A stretch of DNA of 64,000 nucleotides from Sulfitobacter aestuariivivens (GCF_014763045.1 NZ_JACTAG010000001.1:558001-622000), one strand, 5' to 3'; numbered from the stretch's first letter, positions 25,814 through 34,624 are shown. Made by a program: numbers and translations. Notes: a model not told the origin generated them from the letters alone.

Positions 25814-25863
25814 GGACAAAAGTCTTTCAAAGACTTTTGTCCGGAATTTTTCAAAAATTCCGG
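25814..25863. terminator. tandem perfect hairpins between alpha-galactosidase and SDR genes
   Basis: There are two adjoining palindromes. 25814-25842 has 13-14-bp arms starting GGACAAAAGTCTTT around a central C. 25841-25863 has 11-bp arms CCGGAATTTTT/AAAAATTCCGG around a central C. They fall 18 bp after the alpha-galactosidase stop and 22 bp before the SDR start on the minus strand. They probably limit read-through from the transport operon into the galactose-oxidation operon. Confidence 0.7.
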
Positions 25864-25880
25864 TGTGGCAGGTGCGGCGG

Positions 25881-27962
25881 TCACAGGCGTTTTCCTTCGA
25901 TCACCCACATGGTTTCGGGAAAGCTCCATGGCAGGGTCAGGCCATTGTGCATCAGCGCCGTGCCCGTCAGGGTGACAGGCCCGTCTTTCAGGGTCAGCGT
26001 ACCACGTGACAACGCGCCCGCATCCCCCCGATTGCGCAGATTGATCTCATAGCGTGCCGCCGGGTTGAGACGGGTCAGTCGCAGCGGCCTTGGCGCAATC
26101 TGGGCTGACGTGGCCGCCTTGCCCGCGAACAGGACGAACCGGTGGCCGTCGCGTGCGGACTGTTGTTCGGCGATGACCGATGGGTCAGCGGAATCAAGGC
26201 GTTGGATGTCGGCGTTCATCATCCAGTCGCGGTTTGCCTTCCACCAGTCCGTCACCTCGCGCAGCACGCGGGCTTCGCGGTCGTCCAGTTCGCGGGGGTC
26301 CATCTCGAAGCCCATGTGACGCTGGGCCGCGACCCAGGCGCGAAACGAGATATCCAGTATCCGGCCTGATGTGTGGCACCGGCGCGGGCCCACGTGGCTG
26401 CCGGTGACGGCTGCAGGCAGGAAGAGAGCTGCGTTGTGTTGCATTGCCAGACGTTCCAGCGCGTCGTTGCTGTCGGACAGCCAGACGCGCTGGGTGCGGG
26501 CAAGGATACCAAAGTCGATGCGGCCACCGCCGCTGGCGCAGCTTTCAATCTCCAGATGCGGAAAGTCGGCGCGCAGCCGGTCGATCAGGGCATAGGAGCC
26601 GCGCGTCTGTTCTGCGTCGGGTTGCGGCAGGACGCGGTTGTGGTCCCATTTGATGTATTCGATCTCGTGCGCGCTGAGCAGGGCGGCGATGCGGTCATAG
26701 AGAAAGTCGCGCACTTCGGGCAGGGCCATGTTGAGCGCTTTTTGCTGGCGCCCCAGGATCTGGTCTTCGGCCCCCAGCGCCCAATCGGGGTGCGCGCGGT
26801 GCAGGTTGCTGTCGGGGTTGATCATCTCGGGTTCGAACCAGATGCCGAAGGTCATTCCGCAGGCGTGCACGTGATCAATCAGCGGGCCCAGCCCGTCGGG
26901 GTATTTGCGCGGGTCCACTTCCCAGTCCGAAAGGGACGAGGTGTCGTCATCGCGCTGACCGAACCAGCCGTCGTCCAGCACGAAGCGTTCTGCGCCCAAG
27001 GCGGCGGCGCGGGTCGCAATGTCTTTGAGCTTGGGGACGTCATGGTCGAAATAGACGGCCTCCCAGCAGTTGTAGTGTACCGGGCGCGGGGTGTCGGGCT
27101 TGGGCCATGTCACGACGCGGTCGCGCAGGTGGCGCTGGAACGAAATCGCGCAGCCATTCAACCCGTCAGAGCTGTAGCAGGCATAAAGCGGCGCGGTGCG
27201 GAATTCTGTTGACGGGGCGGTTTCCATGCGGGCGGCATGGCCGAACTGGATCTGGCGGCGACCATCGGGCAGTTCTTCGGCGATCATCCGGTGGCCGCCG
27301 GACCAGCCGTAGTGAAACGCGAACGCCTCGCCTGTTGTGTTGGTGGCCCCGCGGCAGGGTACGATCAGGCCCGGGAAGTGTTCGTGCCCAGTGCGACCTG
27401 TGCGGTTTTCGCGGTACCGGATGCCGGGGGACCAGGCGGTGCGGTTCAGCTGAAATTCGCCGCACCAGCGGCCTGCCACGTCAATCATTTCGTCTGATTG
27501 CTGCGGTGCAGGCAGAACCGGGGCGGCCAGCCAGTGCAGGTGCATCGGCGTCTGTGCCTTCAGGCGGGCCTGCATTTCGATCACATGGGTTTCTGGATCA
27601 ATGCGCAGGACGGCCAGATAGGTCAGCACATGTACCGGGTCCTCGCAGGTGACGGTCAGGCTGTCGTCTGACTGGGTCACGTGGCGCAGGGTGAACTTTG
27701 GGATGATCCGTTCGCCGTCCGCTCGGCGCACGATCATGCCGGGCTGGCCGGGAAAACTGCGTGCCGCTTCGGGGCACAAGGACAGGTCCGGGTTGGCGTC
27801 CAGCATGCCGCCGGTCACATCCAGTTGGCTGACCTGCGCGACCGCCTGCAAGTCCTCGTCGGGCGGCAGGGGCGGGCCCCAGTAGATCACCGTGGGGCAG
27901 CGACCGCCCGTGCTGGCAAGTGCCAGCGTCTGGCGCCTATCGTCCAGTCTCCAGCAATCCAT
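25881..27962 (-). CDS. alpha-galactosidase, glycoside hydrolase family 36
   Basis: This 693-residue enzyme has an N-terminal beta-sandwich, a central (beta/alpha)8 barrel (about residues 290-600) and a C-terminal beta domain. The nucleophile is D440 in YIKWDHNR, the acid/base is D483 in SCASGGGRID, and FVLDDGWFG (about 327-335) and IWFEPEMINPDSNL are family signatures. It removes alpha-linked galactose from melibiose- or raffinose-like sugars. The ATG at 27962 shares one base with the permease stop (TAATG), so it is co-translated with the sugar transporter. No signal peptide is seen, which implies cytoplasmic hydrolysis after import. Confidence 0.95.
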   Translation of the reverse strand: MDCWRLDDRRQTLALASTGGRCPTVIYWGPPLPPDEDLQAVAQVSQLDVTGGMLDANPDLSLCPEAARSFPGQPGMIVRRADGERIIPKFTLRHVTQSDDSLTVTCEDPVHVLTYLAVLRIDPETHVIEMQARLKAQTPMHLHWLAAPVLPAPQQSDEMIDVAGRWCGEFQLNRTAWSPGIRYRENRTGRTGHEHFPGLIVPCRGATNTTGEAFAFHYGWSGGHRMIAEELPDGRRQIQFGHAARMETAPSTEFRTAPLYACYSSDGLNGCAISFQRHLRDRVVTWPKPDTPRPVHYNCWEAVYFDHDVPKLKDIATRAAALGAERFVLDDGWFGQRDDDTSSLSDWEVDPRKYPDGLGPLIDHVHACGMTFGIWFEPEMINPDSNLHRAHPDWALGAEDQILGRQQKALNMALPEVRDFLYDRIAALLSAHEIEYIKWDHNRVLPQPDAEQTRGSYALIDRLRADFPHLEIESCASGGGRIDFGILARTQRVWLSDSNDALERLAMQHNAALFLPAAVTGSHVGPRRCHTSGRILDISFRAWVAAQRHMGFEMDPRELDDREARVLREVTDWWKANRDWMMNADIQRLDSADPSVIAEQQSARDGHRFVLFAGKAATSAQIAPRPLRLTRLNPAARYEINLRNRGDAGALSRGTLTLKDGPVTLTGTALMHNGLTLPWSFPETMWVIEGKRL

Positions 27963-28810
27963 TACTTGACGGCGCCCAGTGTCAGGCCCGCGATGAAGTG
28001 CTTTTGCATCAGAAAGAACATTGCAACCGGGGGCAGTGCGGCCACGATGCTGCCCGCGCTCATCAGGTGGTACATCGCGCGGAACTGGCTGTTGAAAGCG
28101 GTGATGCCCGCGGTGACGGGCTGGCTTTCGGGGCCCTGGGTCAGCACCACAGCCCAGAAGTAGTCGTTCCAGATGAAGGTGAAGATCAGCACGGCAAGCG
28201 CTGCAAGGGCGGGCTTCATCAGGGGCAGGACCACGTACCAGAAGATGCGGATTTCCGAGATGCCTTCGACGCGTGCGGCCTCGATCAGCTCATAGGGCAG
28301 GGCCTTGATGAAATTGCGCATGAAAAGGGTACAGAAGCCTGTCTGGAAGGCGATGTGGAAGAGCACGAGCCCGGTCTTGGTATTGTAAAGACCAAGATCC
28401 AGCGTCAGGTCGCGCACCGGGACCATCAGGATCTGGAAAGGGACAAAGTTGCCCGCCACGAACATGAAGAAGATCCAGATGTTGGCCTTGAACTTGTAGA
28501 CGCCCAGCGCAAAGCCCGCCATCGCCGACAGGGCGACCGCACCGATCACCGTGGGGACGGTGATCAGAAAGGAATTCAGCAGATAGCGCGGCATGTCGGA
28601 GTTGAAGAAAACCTGCCCGTAATTTTCGAAAAAGTCGAAGGATGACGGCATGCCCCAGTAGTTGGCATTGGTGAAATCAGCACCAGGCTTGATGGAGAAG
28701 ACCGCGACGGCGATCAGCGGCAAAAGCCACATGATCAGCGCCAAGGGCAGGAACGTCTGATAGGTGATGCGCGCCGAAGGAGGGCGTTTTTCAAGCGGTG
28801 TGGGGAACAT
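27962..28810 (-). CDS. sugar ABC transporter permease (MalG type)
   Basis: This 282-residue inner-membrane protein has six predicted helices and the EAA loop EAARVEGISEIRIFWYVVLPLMKPAL (residues about 180-205) that docks with the ATPase. The C-terminus ends AGLTLGAVK, the usual MalG-like finish. It forms the membrane channel with the partner permease just upstream. The ATG at 28810 shares a base with that gene's stop (TGATG). Alpha-galactosidase follows directly, which suggests alpha-galactoside import. Confidence 0.93.
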   Translation of the reverse strand: MFPTPLEKRPPSARITYQTFLPLALIMWLLPLIAVAVFSIKPGADFTNANYWGMPSSFDFFENYGQVFFNSDMPRYLLNSFLITVPTVIGAVALSAMAGFALGVYKFKANIWIFFMFVAGNFVPFQILMVPVRDLTLDLGLYNTKTGLVLFHIAFQTGFCTLFMRNFIKALPYELIEAARVEGISEIRIFWYVVLPLMKPALAALAVLIFTFIWNDYFWAVVLTQGPESQPVTAGITAFNSQFRAMYHLMSAGSIVAALPPVAMFFLMQKHFIAGLTLGAVK

Positions 28811-29742
28811 CAGCGGCGCTCCTCTCGGTACATCGACCACAGGAAGTAGCAGATAAAGACCATCATGATCGCAAAGAGCACCACGGCGATGGCCGCCCCA
28901 TAGCCCATGCGGAAGCCATATTCAGAGAGGGCAACTTCGAACATGTAGTAGGCCAGCACGCGGCTTGAGCCGAAGGGACCGCCGCCGGTCATGATTGAGA
29001 TCAGGTCGAAAGAGCGCAGCGCGCCGATGATCGTCACCACAAAGGCAATGAAGGTTGCGGGTTTGAGTTGTGGCAGCACCACGTGCCATAGCATCCGCCA
29101 GCCTTTGGCCCCGTCAAGCCGACCGGCCTCGATCTGTTCGGGGTTCACGGCATTCAGGCCCGTGAGATAGAGGATCATGCAATAGGCGGTCTGGGGCCAC
29201 AGGCCTGCAAGGATAATCCCGTAGGTAACCGTGTATTCATTGCCTAAGATGTTGACCGGGCCCAGACCGACCCAGCCGAGCACGACATTCAGGATGCCAA
29301 AAGCAGGGTCGTAAAACCATGTGAAAACAAGGCCGACGACAACCTGAGAGATCACGAAGGGAAAGAAAAACAACGACTTGTAAAGGCGAATGCCCGTCAC
29401 CGTCTGATTGAGAAACAGCGCGATGAACAGCCCGGCTGGGATTGCCAGAAGGTACATCACCAGCCAGATGATGTTGTTCTTGAGCGAGGTATAGAACGCG
29501 TCGCGGTCGATGAATTCGTAATAGAGATCTTCGTAGTTGCGCAGGCCGATGTATTCGGCTTCGCCCAGCCCATCCCATTCGTAAAGTGACAGGTTAAACG
29601 ACTGGAAGACCGGGAAGATGACGTAGAAGGCGAAGAACAAGATAGCGGGGGCCAGAAACAGCCAGGGTGCCCAGGTTTGTTGGTTGCGCTGCCAGAAGCT
29701 GCGGTCGGGGATGCTGTTGTTGGGCAGGGCGGCTGTGGTCAT
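28810..29742 (-). CDS. sugar ABC transporter permease (MalF type)
   Basis: This 310-residue inner-membrane protein has six helices: the first, APWLFLAPAILFFAFYVIFPVFQSF, is typical of MalF/UgpA-like permeases. The EAA loop is EAGRLDGAKGWRMLWHVVLPQLKPA near residues 210-234. The ATG at 29742 follows AAGGA at about 10 bp. It is downstream of the binding-protein gene but separated by a terminator-like hairpin, so expression relative to the binding protein is probably reduced. Confidence 0.93.
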   Translation of the reverse strand: MTTAALPNNSIPDRSFWQRNQQTWAPWLFLAPAILFFAFYVIFPVFQSFNLSLYEWDGLGEAEYIGLRNYEDLYYEFIDRDAFYTSLKNNIIWLVMYLLAIPAGLFIALFLNQTVTGIRLYKSLFFFPFVISQVVVGLVFTWFYDPAFGILNVVLGWVGLGPVNILGNEYTVTYGIILAGLWPQTAYCMILYLTGLNAVNPEQIEAGRLDGAKGWRMLWHVVLPQLKPATFIAFVVTIIGALRSFDLISIMTGGGPFGSSRVLAYYMFEVALSEYGFRMGYGAAIAVVLFAIMMVFICYFLWSMYREERR

Positions 29743-29763
29743 GGCGTCTGTCCTTGCAGGCAT

Positions 29764-29781
29764 GCCGGGCTGAAGCCCGGC
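29764..29781. repeat. REP-like palindrome
   Basis: GCCGGGCT-GA-AGCCCGGC is a perfect 8-bp dyad with a 2-nt centre lying in the 111-bp gap between binding-protein and permease genes, 22 bp upstream of the permease start. I recall similar GGGCTTCAGCCC elements being common between genes in Rhodobacteraceae; this has not been checked. Confidence 0.55.
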
Positions 29782-29816
29782 CTACGTGGCCCTTGATGGT
29801 GTGCGGGCACCGGTAG

Positions 29817-29845
29817 AAAAAGGGCGCGCCGGTCATGGCGCGCCC
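29817..29845 (-). terminator. Rho-independent terminator after the sugar-binding protein gene
   Basis: On the minus strand a perfect 9-bp GC stem (GGGCGCGCC/GGCGCGCCC, 29845-29822, 6-nt loop) begins 9 bp after the stop codon and is followed by five T residues (29821-29817). It lies inside the operon, so it probably acts as a partial terminator that makes the binding protein more abundant than the permeases. Confidence 0.8.
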
Positions 29846-29853
29846 CGTTTGGC

Positions 29854-31119
29854 TTATTCGTAGATGCGGCCCCGGGCGCGCTCCAGCTTGCTCAGAATAC
29901 GGTCAAGGTTGTCCGGCTTGACCATGAATTCCTGAAAGCCCTCCATCGCGACCTTGGCCATTTCGGCAGGCGCGTCGCGGTCAAAGAACTGCGCGACACC
30001 ACCGGGTGAATTTGATGACAGCATTTCGAAACCCTGATTGAGGAATTCGTCATCATCCACAGAGGACTGGGCGTTGACGGGCAACTGCCCCAGCGCGTCG
30101 CCTGCGTTGATGATGGTTTGCTCCTCAGCCGAGACCACGTGGCGCAGGAAAGCGCGCGCGGCGTCCTTGTTGGCGGCATTGGCCGGGATGTGGAATGTGT
30201 CTGTTGGCGCGTCTTCGGCCAATTCGACATCCGGGTTGATCGCCGGGAACTGATAGAAGTCGATCTGATCGTCTGACAGACCTGCCTCGCGCAGCGGTGC
30301 CACAGCGAAGTTGCCCATCAGGTAAGCGGCGGCTTCCCCGTTGACCATAAAGGGCAGGGCTTCCTGCCAGCTGTAGGTCTGGTGGTTTTCCAAGAACCCG
30401 CCCATGTCGATCAGCTCGCGCCAGTTGGCGAAGGTCGCGCGGACCTCTTCGCTTTCCCAGCTTGCATCGCCTTGCAGCAGCTGCATGTGGAAATCGAACC
30501 CGTTGGTGCGCATGTTGAGGTAGTCAAACCAGCCGCCGGCCGTCCACAGGAACTTGGTCCCGATGGTATAGCAGGCGCGGCCCGATGCGACGATCTTGGC
30601 ACAGTTGGCTTTCTCTTCTTCCCAGTTGGTGGGCTCTGAAAGGCCAAGCTCTTTGAAGATGTCTTCGCGGTAATAGACGCCCCACTGGTAGTAGGTATAG
30701 GGCACGCCCCACTGCTTGCCGTCGATGGTCATCGCACCCTTGGTGGAGGCAAGGTTTTCAGCGATTTCAGGCTCTTGCCAGAGGTCGCTCACGTCTTCGA
30801 AGAGGCCAGCCTCAACATAAGGACGCATGCGGTTGGCGGCGTACCATGTGGCCACATCGGGCGCGTCGGCGGTTAGAAAGTTGCGAATTTGCGTCTTGTA
30901 GGCCTCGCGGTCGATCACCGTTGTCTCGATGTTGAGATCAGGGTGCTGTTCGCCAAATCGCGCAATGGAGGCTTCCATCGCCGCGCGGGGGGCGGGGTTG
31001 GATGTATCGAGGAAGATCTTAAGATCGCCCGACAGCGCATGACCGTCTGCAAAGGCAGCGCCCGCCAGCATGGTTGAACCTGCCAGCGCCGCCAGCAGTG
31101 TGGATTTCAGTGATGTCAT
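29854..31119 (-). CDS. extracellular sugar-binding protein of ABC transporter
   Basis: This 421-residue periplasmic protein (family 1 solute-binding type) has a signal peptide ending AGAAFA before DGHALSGDLKIF. The lobe-forming region AMEASIARFGEQHPDLNIETTVID and the motif NGEAAAYLMGNFAV (about residue 265) are typical of carbohydrate binding proteins. It feeds the two permeases downstream and probably the UgpC-like ATPase encoded divergently. A strong GGGAGGA ribosome binding site precedes the ATG at 31119. Substrate is inferred as a galactoside from the two galactosidases in the cluster. Confidence 0.9.
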   Translation of the reverse strand: MTSLKSTLLAALAGSTMLAGAAFADGHALSGDLKIFLDTSNPAPRAAMEASIARFGEQHPDLNIETTVIDREAYKTQIRNFLTADAPDVATWYAANRMRPYVEAGLFEDVSDLWQEPEIAENLASTKGAMTIDGKQWGVPYTYYQWGVYYREDIFKELGLSEPTNWEEEKANCAKIVASGRACYTIGTKFLWTAGGWFDYLNMRTNGFDFHMQLLQGDASWESEEVRATFANWRELIDMGGFLENHQTYSWQEALPFMVNGEAAAYLMGNFAVAPLREAGLSDDQIDFYQFPAINPDVELAEDAPTDTFHIPANAANKDAARAFLRHVVSAEEQTIINAGDALGQLPVNAQSSVDDDEFLNQGFEMLSSNSPGGVAQFFDRDAPAEMAKVAMEGFQEFMVKPDNLDRILSKLERARGRIYE

Positions 31120-31148
31120 CGTGATCCTCCCAGATGAGCTTCTATTTC

Positions 31149-31167
31149 AGTTCCATTATTTGGAACT
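31149..31167. promoter_or_regulatory. perfect palindrome, candidate IclR operator
   Basis: AGTTCCATTATTTGGAACT has 7-bp arms (AGTTCCA/TGGAACT) and a 5-bp AT centre. It sits just downstream of the predicted transcription start of the sugar-binding protein gene, within the divergent intergenic region shared with the IclR gene. That placement suits a repressor roadblock. Confidence 0.65.
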
Positions 31168-31185
31168 CGGTTTTATATATTGAAA

Positions 31186-31214
31186 ACTACAGCGCAGTCT
31201 GACAGGCTTGTCAA
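31186..31214 (-). promoter_or_regulatory. predicted sigma-70 promoter of the galactoside transport operon
   Basis: On the minus strand a perfect TTGACA (31214-31209) lies 17 bp from TGTAGT (31191-31186), about 70 bp upstream of the binding protein start. Confidence 0.5.
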
Positions 31215-31264
31215 GCCGCTAGATTCTCGCAAGACGGGCGTCGCGGCACAGGGAGGAGGCCCTC

Positions 31265-32059
31265 ATGTCCGGCGACGGTACGGTGGGAAAAGCATTGGAT
31301 GTCCTTGATCAGGTGGCAGAATTTGGCCGCCCCGTGCGCTTTGGCACATTGCTTGAGGCAAGCCCGTTTCCCAAGGCCACGCTCTATCGTTTTTTGCAGA
31401 CGCTGACGAATCAGCGGATGCTTGAGTACGACGCAGAGCGGCAGACCTATGCCTTGGGTGTGCGGCTGGTGCGCCTTGCTCATGCGGCCTGGACCCAGTC
31501 GAGCCTTGCGCCACTTGCGCGCCCGCATCTGGATGCGCTGAGCGCCAAGATCGGCCTGACAGTGCATCTGGCACAGCTGGACAGCGGTCAGGTGCTTTAC
31601 ATCGACAAGCGCAACGCCGCACAGCCCGTGGATATGTACAGCCAGGCGGGCAAGATCGGCCCGGCTTATTGCACCGGCGTGGGCAAGGCGATGCTGGCTT
31701 TTCTGCCAGACGCAGAGCAGGCCCGCGCGTTGACGCAGCAAAGCTTTCATGTGTTCACCAAGCAGACGCTGGCCAGCAAGACCGCGTTGAAGGCCGAGCT
31801 TAAGAACATCGTCACCCGGGGCCACGCCTTTGACCGGGAGGAACATGAACCCGGTATCATCTGCGTGGCCGTGCCGATCCTGAGTGCCGGTGCGCGCGTG
31901 CTGGGGGGGCTGTCGATCACCGGATCGACCAAGGATACCGATTACGGACAGCTCGACACGCATGTGCCCGACCTCAAATCCACCGCCGCCGCGATTGCGC
32001 GGGCCGCGCAGGACTGGCGCTTTCCGGGTGCCGACCCCCTTCAACAGACAGGAACGTGA
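31265..32059 (+). CDS. IclR family transcriptional regulator
   Basis: This 264-residue protein has an N-terminal winged helix (about residues 1-65: ALDVLDQVAEF, FPKATLYRFLQTLTNQRMLEYD) and a C-terminal effector-binding GAF-like domain (about 80-250) with the IclR signature EEHEPGIICVAVPIL and GLSITG. It is likely to sense galactose or a product and control the divergent sugar operon. A GGGAGGAGG ribosome binding site precedes the ATG. It lies 4 bp upstream of the ATPase gene, so the two form one operon. Confidence 0.9.
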   Translation: MSGDGTVGKALDVLDQVAEFGRPVRFGTLLEASPFPKATLYRFLQTLTNQRMLEYDAERQTYALGVRLVRLAHAAWTQSSLAPLARPHLDALSAKIGLTVHLAQLDSGQVLYIDKRNAAQPVDMYSQAGKIGPAYCTGVGKAMLAFLPDAEQARALTQQSFHVFTKQTLASKTALKAELKNIVTRGHAFDREEHEPGIICVAVPILSAGARVLGGLSITGSTKDTDYGQLDTHVPDLKSTAAAIARAAQDWRFPGADPLQQTGT

Positions 32060-32063
32060 CCTT

Positions 32064-33122
32064 ATGACCGGTGTGACGCTGAAGAATGCCATCAAACGCT
32101 ATGGCGATGTGCAGGTGATCCATGGGATCGACCTTGAAGTGCAGGACGGGGAGTTCTGTGTCTTTGTCGGTCCTTCGGGATGCGGAAAATCCACCCTGCT
32201 GCGGATGATCGCGGGGTTGGAGGAAACCTCGGACGGGACCATCCAGATTGGCGCGCGGGATGTGACACGCGCCGACCCGTCTGAGCGTGGTGTGGCGATG
32301 GTGTTCCAGACCTACGCGCTTTATCCGCACATGACGGTTGGCGAAAACATGGGCTTCGGCCTCAAGATGAACGGTGTGCCCAAGGCAGAAATCGCCGAGA
32401 AGGTCAAAATGGCCTCGGATATTCTCAAGCTGGACGACTATCTCAAGCGCAAACCTGCAAATCTGTCTGGCGGGCAGCGTCAGCGGGTGGCGATTGGCCG
32501 CGCGATTGTGCGCGGGCCGGAGGTGTTTCTGTTTGATGAACCGCTGTCGAACCTTGATGCGGAATTGCGCGTCGAGATGCGGGTGGAAATTGCACGCCTG
32601 CACAAGGAAATCGGGGCCACGATGATCTATGTGACCCACGATCAGGTCGAGGCGATGACGCTGGCGGACAAGATCGTGGTGCTGCGGGCCGGGGTGATCG
32701 AACAGGTTGGCGCGCCGCTGGAATTGTACCGTAATCCGGACAATCGGTTTGTGGCGGGTTTCATTGGCTCACCTGCGATGAATTTCCTGAATGGGGTTGT
32801 GAAAAGCGGGGGGGTCGAAGTGCCTGCGCTGGGGCGTAGTGTTGCGGTGACTGCCAAGCTTCCGGCGGATGGCACATCGGTGATCCTGGGGATCCGACCT
32901 GAACACATCGAGGTTCAGCAGGGGGCCGGAGCGCTGAAGGCGGATCTGAGCGAAGCGCTGGGCGGGGTGAGTTATCTGCACCTTGAGACCCTCACAGGCG
33001 AGCGGATCATCTGCGAGGAACGGGGTGATGATCGGGCCAGCGAAGGGGATACCGTCGATATCACGTTCGAGCCGCGCCGGGCTTACGTCTTTGATGCGGC
33101 CAGCGAGATGCGGATCAGATAG
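32064..33122 (+). CDS. sugar ABC transporter ATP-binding protein (UgpC/MsmK type)
   Basis: This 352-residue ATPase has Walker A GPSGCGKST (about residues 37-45), Q-loop MVFQTYALYPHMTV, signature LSGGQRQR, Walker B VFLFDEPLSNLD and the switch histidine in YVTHDQVEAMTL. A TOBE regulatory domain covers about residues 240-350. It energises import through the two permeases encoded in the divergent operon. The ATG at 32064 follows AGGAA; the frame runs further upstream, but through the IclR gene. Confidence 0.93.
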   Translation: MTGVTLKNAIKRYGDVQVIHGIDLEVQDGEFCVFVGPSGCGKSTLLRMIAGLEETSDGTIQIGARDVTRADPSERGVAMVFQTYALYPHMTVGENMGFGLKMNGVPKAEIAEKVKMASDILKLDDYLKRKPANLSGGQRQRVAIGRAIVRGPEVFLFDEPLSNLDAELRVEMRVEIARLHKEIGATMIYVTHDQVEAMTLADKIVVLRAGVIEQVGAPLELYRNPDNRFVAGFIGSPAMNFLNGVVKSGGVEVPALGRSVAVTAKLPADGTSVILGIRPEHIEVQQGAGALKADLSEALGGVSYLHLETLTGERIICEERGDDRASEGDTVDITFEPRRAYVFDAASEMRIR

Positions 33123-33295
33123 GGTACGCTAAGGCCTTGTGGGTCTTGGTGGTGGTGCGGGCATCAGCTGCCGGATGCTGCGGCCTGAATAGGTGTTCCG
33201 CCAAACCCCGAAGTTGATCCTGTTGATCTTGTCTGTCATCAATTCAGACGGGGACCGGTTGCCAGCATCGGCCCTCAGACTTTTGCCGGGCGGAC

Positions 33296-34624
33296 ATGAA
33301 ACAGCCTCAGACCCAATACGCCTTTGTGGATGATCTTGCCATCGCGTACCAAGTGATCGGGGACGGACCGATTGACGTCGTCTATAGCCAAGGCTGGCTG
33401 ACACATATCGAATATGCCTGGCAAAGCCCTGAATATGCGCGTTTCCTGACCAAACTCAGCCGGTTTTGCCGGCTGATTTTCTATGACAAGCGGGGAACCG
33501 GGCTTTCTGAGCGCAACGTGGGCTTTCCGACATTGGAGCAACGCGCAGAGGACATCACGGCAGTACTTGACGCCATCGGATCGGAAGAAGCCGTTTTGCT
33601 TGGCGTGTCGGAAGGGGCCAATATGTGCGCGCTCTTTGCTGCGACCTATCCCGAACGCACCCGCGCTGTTGTGCTAAGCGGCACGTCGGCCAAGGGCTGT
33701 TGGGCACCGGATTACCCCTGGGCACCGACGGGGCAGGATACCGAAGACGCGATCAGCTATCTGCGCGAAAACTGGGGCAGCGCATTCGAACTGGATCAGG
33801 CGGCGCCGAGCATGGCACGAAACGCGGGAGCGCGTGAGTGGTGGGGCGCCTACATGCGCAATTCCGCAAGCCCCAAGACAGCCGAGGTCATCACGCGCCT
33901 GAATGCGGAACTTGATATTCGTGAGTTGCTGCCGCTGATCGACGCGCCCACCCTTGTGGTGAACAGGGAAGGCGACCGCTGGCATCCACAGGAAGAGGCG
34001 CGGTTCATCGCGGATCTCATTCCCAATGCTGTTCTGAAGTTTGTTCCTGGGACGGATCATCTGGTCTGGTACGGTGATCACGACCGGTTAATCGACGAAA
34101 TCGAAGAATTCGTGACCGGCCAAAAGACCATCGTCGCCAGTGACCGGGTCCTGCTGACGATCCTGATGACGGACATTGTCGGCTCAACCGAACTTGCCGC
34201 TGATCTTGGCGACCACCGGTGGCGGGCCATTTTGGATGAACATGACAGCATTGTCCGGCGCCAGCTGAAGAATTTTGGCGGAACAGAAGTCAATACCACC
34301 GGGGATGGCTTTATTACCGCCTTTACTGGACCCACACGCGCCATCCAATGCGCGCGTGCGATCACCTCTGAATTGGCCTCCATCCAGCTTAGGGTCAAAG
34401 CGGGCATCCATATCGGGGAATGTGAACGGCGGGGCGATGATCTTGGCGGGCTGGCGGTGCACATCGCCTCGCGCATTCTGGATACGACAGCGGCAGACCA
34501 GATACGGGTTTCAAGCACCGTCAAGGATATGGTTGTCGGATCAGATCTTGAGCTTGCATATGTCGAAGCGCGCCCGCTGAAGGGGGTGCCGGGGGAGTGG
34601 TCCCTTTACGAAGTATGTGCGTAA
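33296..34624 (+). CDS. alpha/beta hydrolase fused to class III adenylate/guanylate cyclase domain
   Basis: This 442-residue two-domain protein. Residues about 10-270 form an alpha/beta hydrolase with the nucleophile elbow GVSEGAN (Ser about residue 104), oxyanion region YSQGWLTHIEY and a late catalytic His in PGTDHLVWYGDH. Residues about 280-440 form a class III cyclase catalytic domain: metal-binding D in ILMTDIVGST, N-T-T-G-D-G-F-I-T-A-F and KAGIHIGE. No membrane segment is seen. Known relatives in proteobacteria and actinobacteria share this fusion, but what the hydrolase part binds is unclear; it may sense a ligand. The gene stands alone, ATG at 33296 with a weak ribosome binding site. 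Confidence 0.88.
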   Translation: MKQPQTQYAFVDDLAIAYQVIGDGPIDVVYSQGWLTHIEYAWQSPEYARFLTKLSRFCRLIFYDKRGTGLSERNVGFPTLEQRAEDITAVLDAIGSEEAVLLGVSEGANMCALFAATYPERTRAVVLSGTSAKGCWAPDYPWAPTGQDTEDAISYLRENWGSAFELDQAAPSMARNAGAREWWGAYMRNSASPKTAEVITRLNAELDIRELLPLIDAPTLVVNREGDRWHPQEEARFIADLIPNAVLKFVPGTDHLVWYGDHDRLIDEIEEFVTGQKTIVASDRVLLTILMTDIVGSTELAADLGDHRWRAILDEHDSIVRRQLKNFGGTEVNTTGDGFITAFTGPTRAIQCARAITSELASIQLRVKAGIHIGECERRGDDLGGLAVHIASRILDTTAADQIRVSSTVKDMVVGSDLELAYVEARPLKGVPGEWSLYEVCA

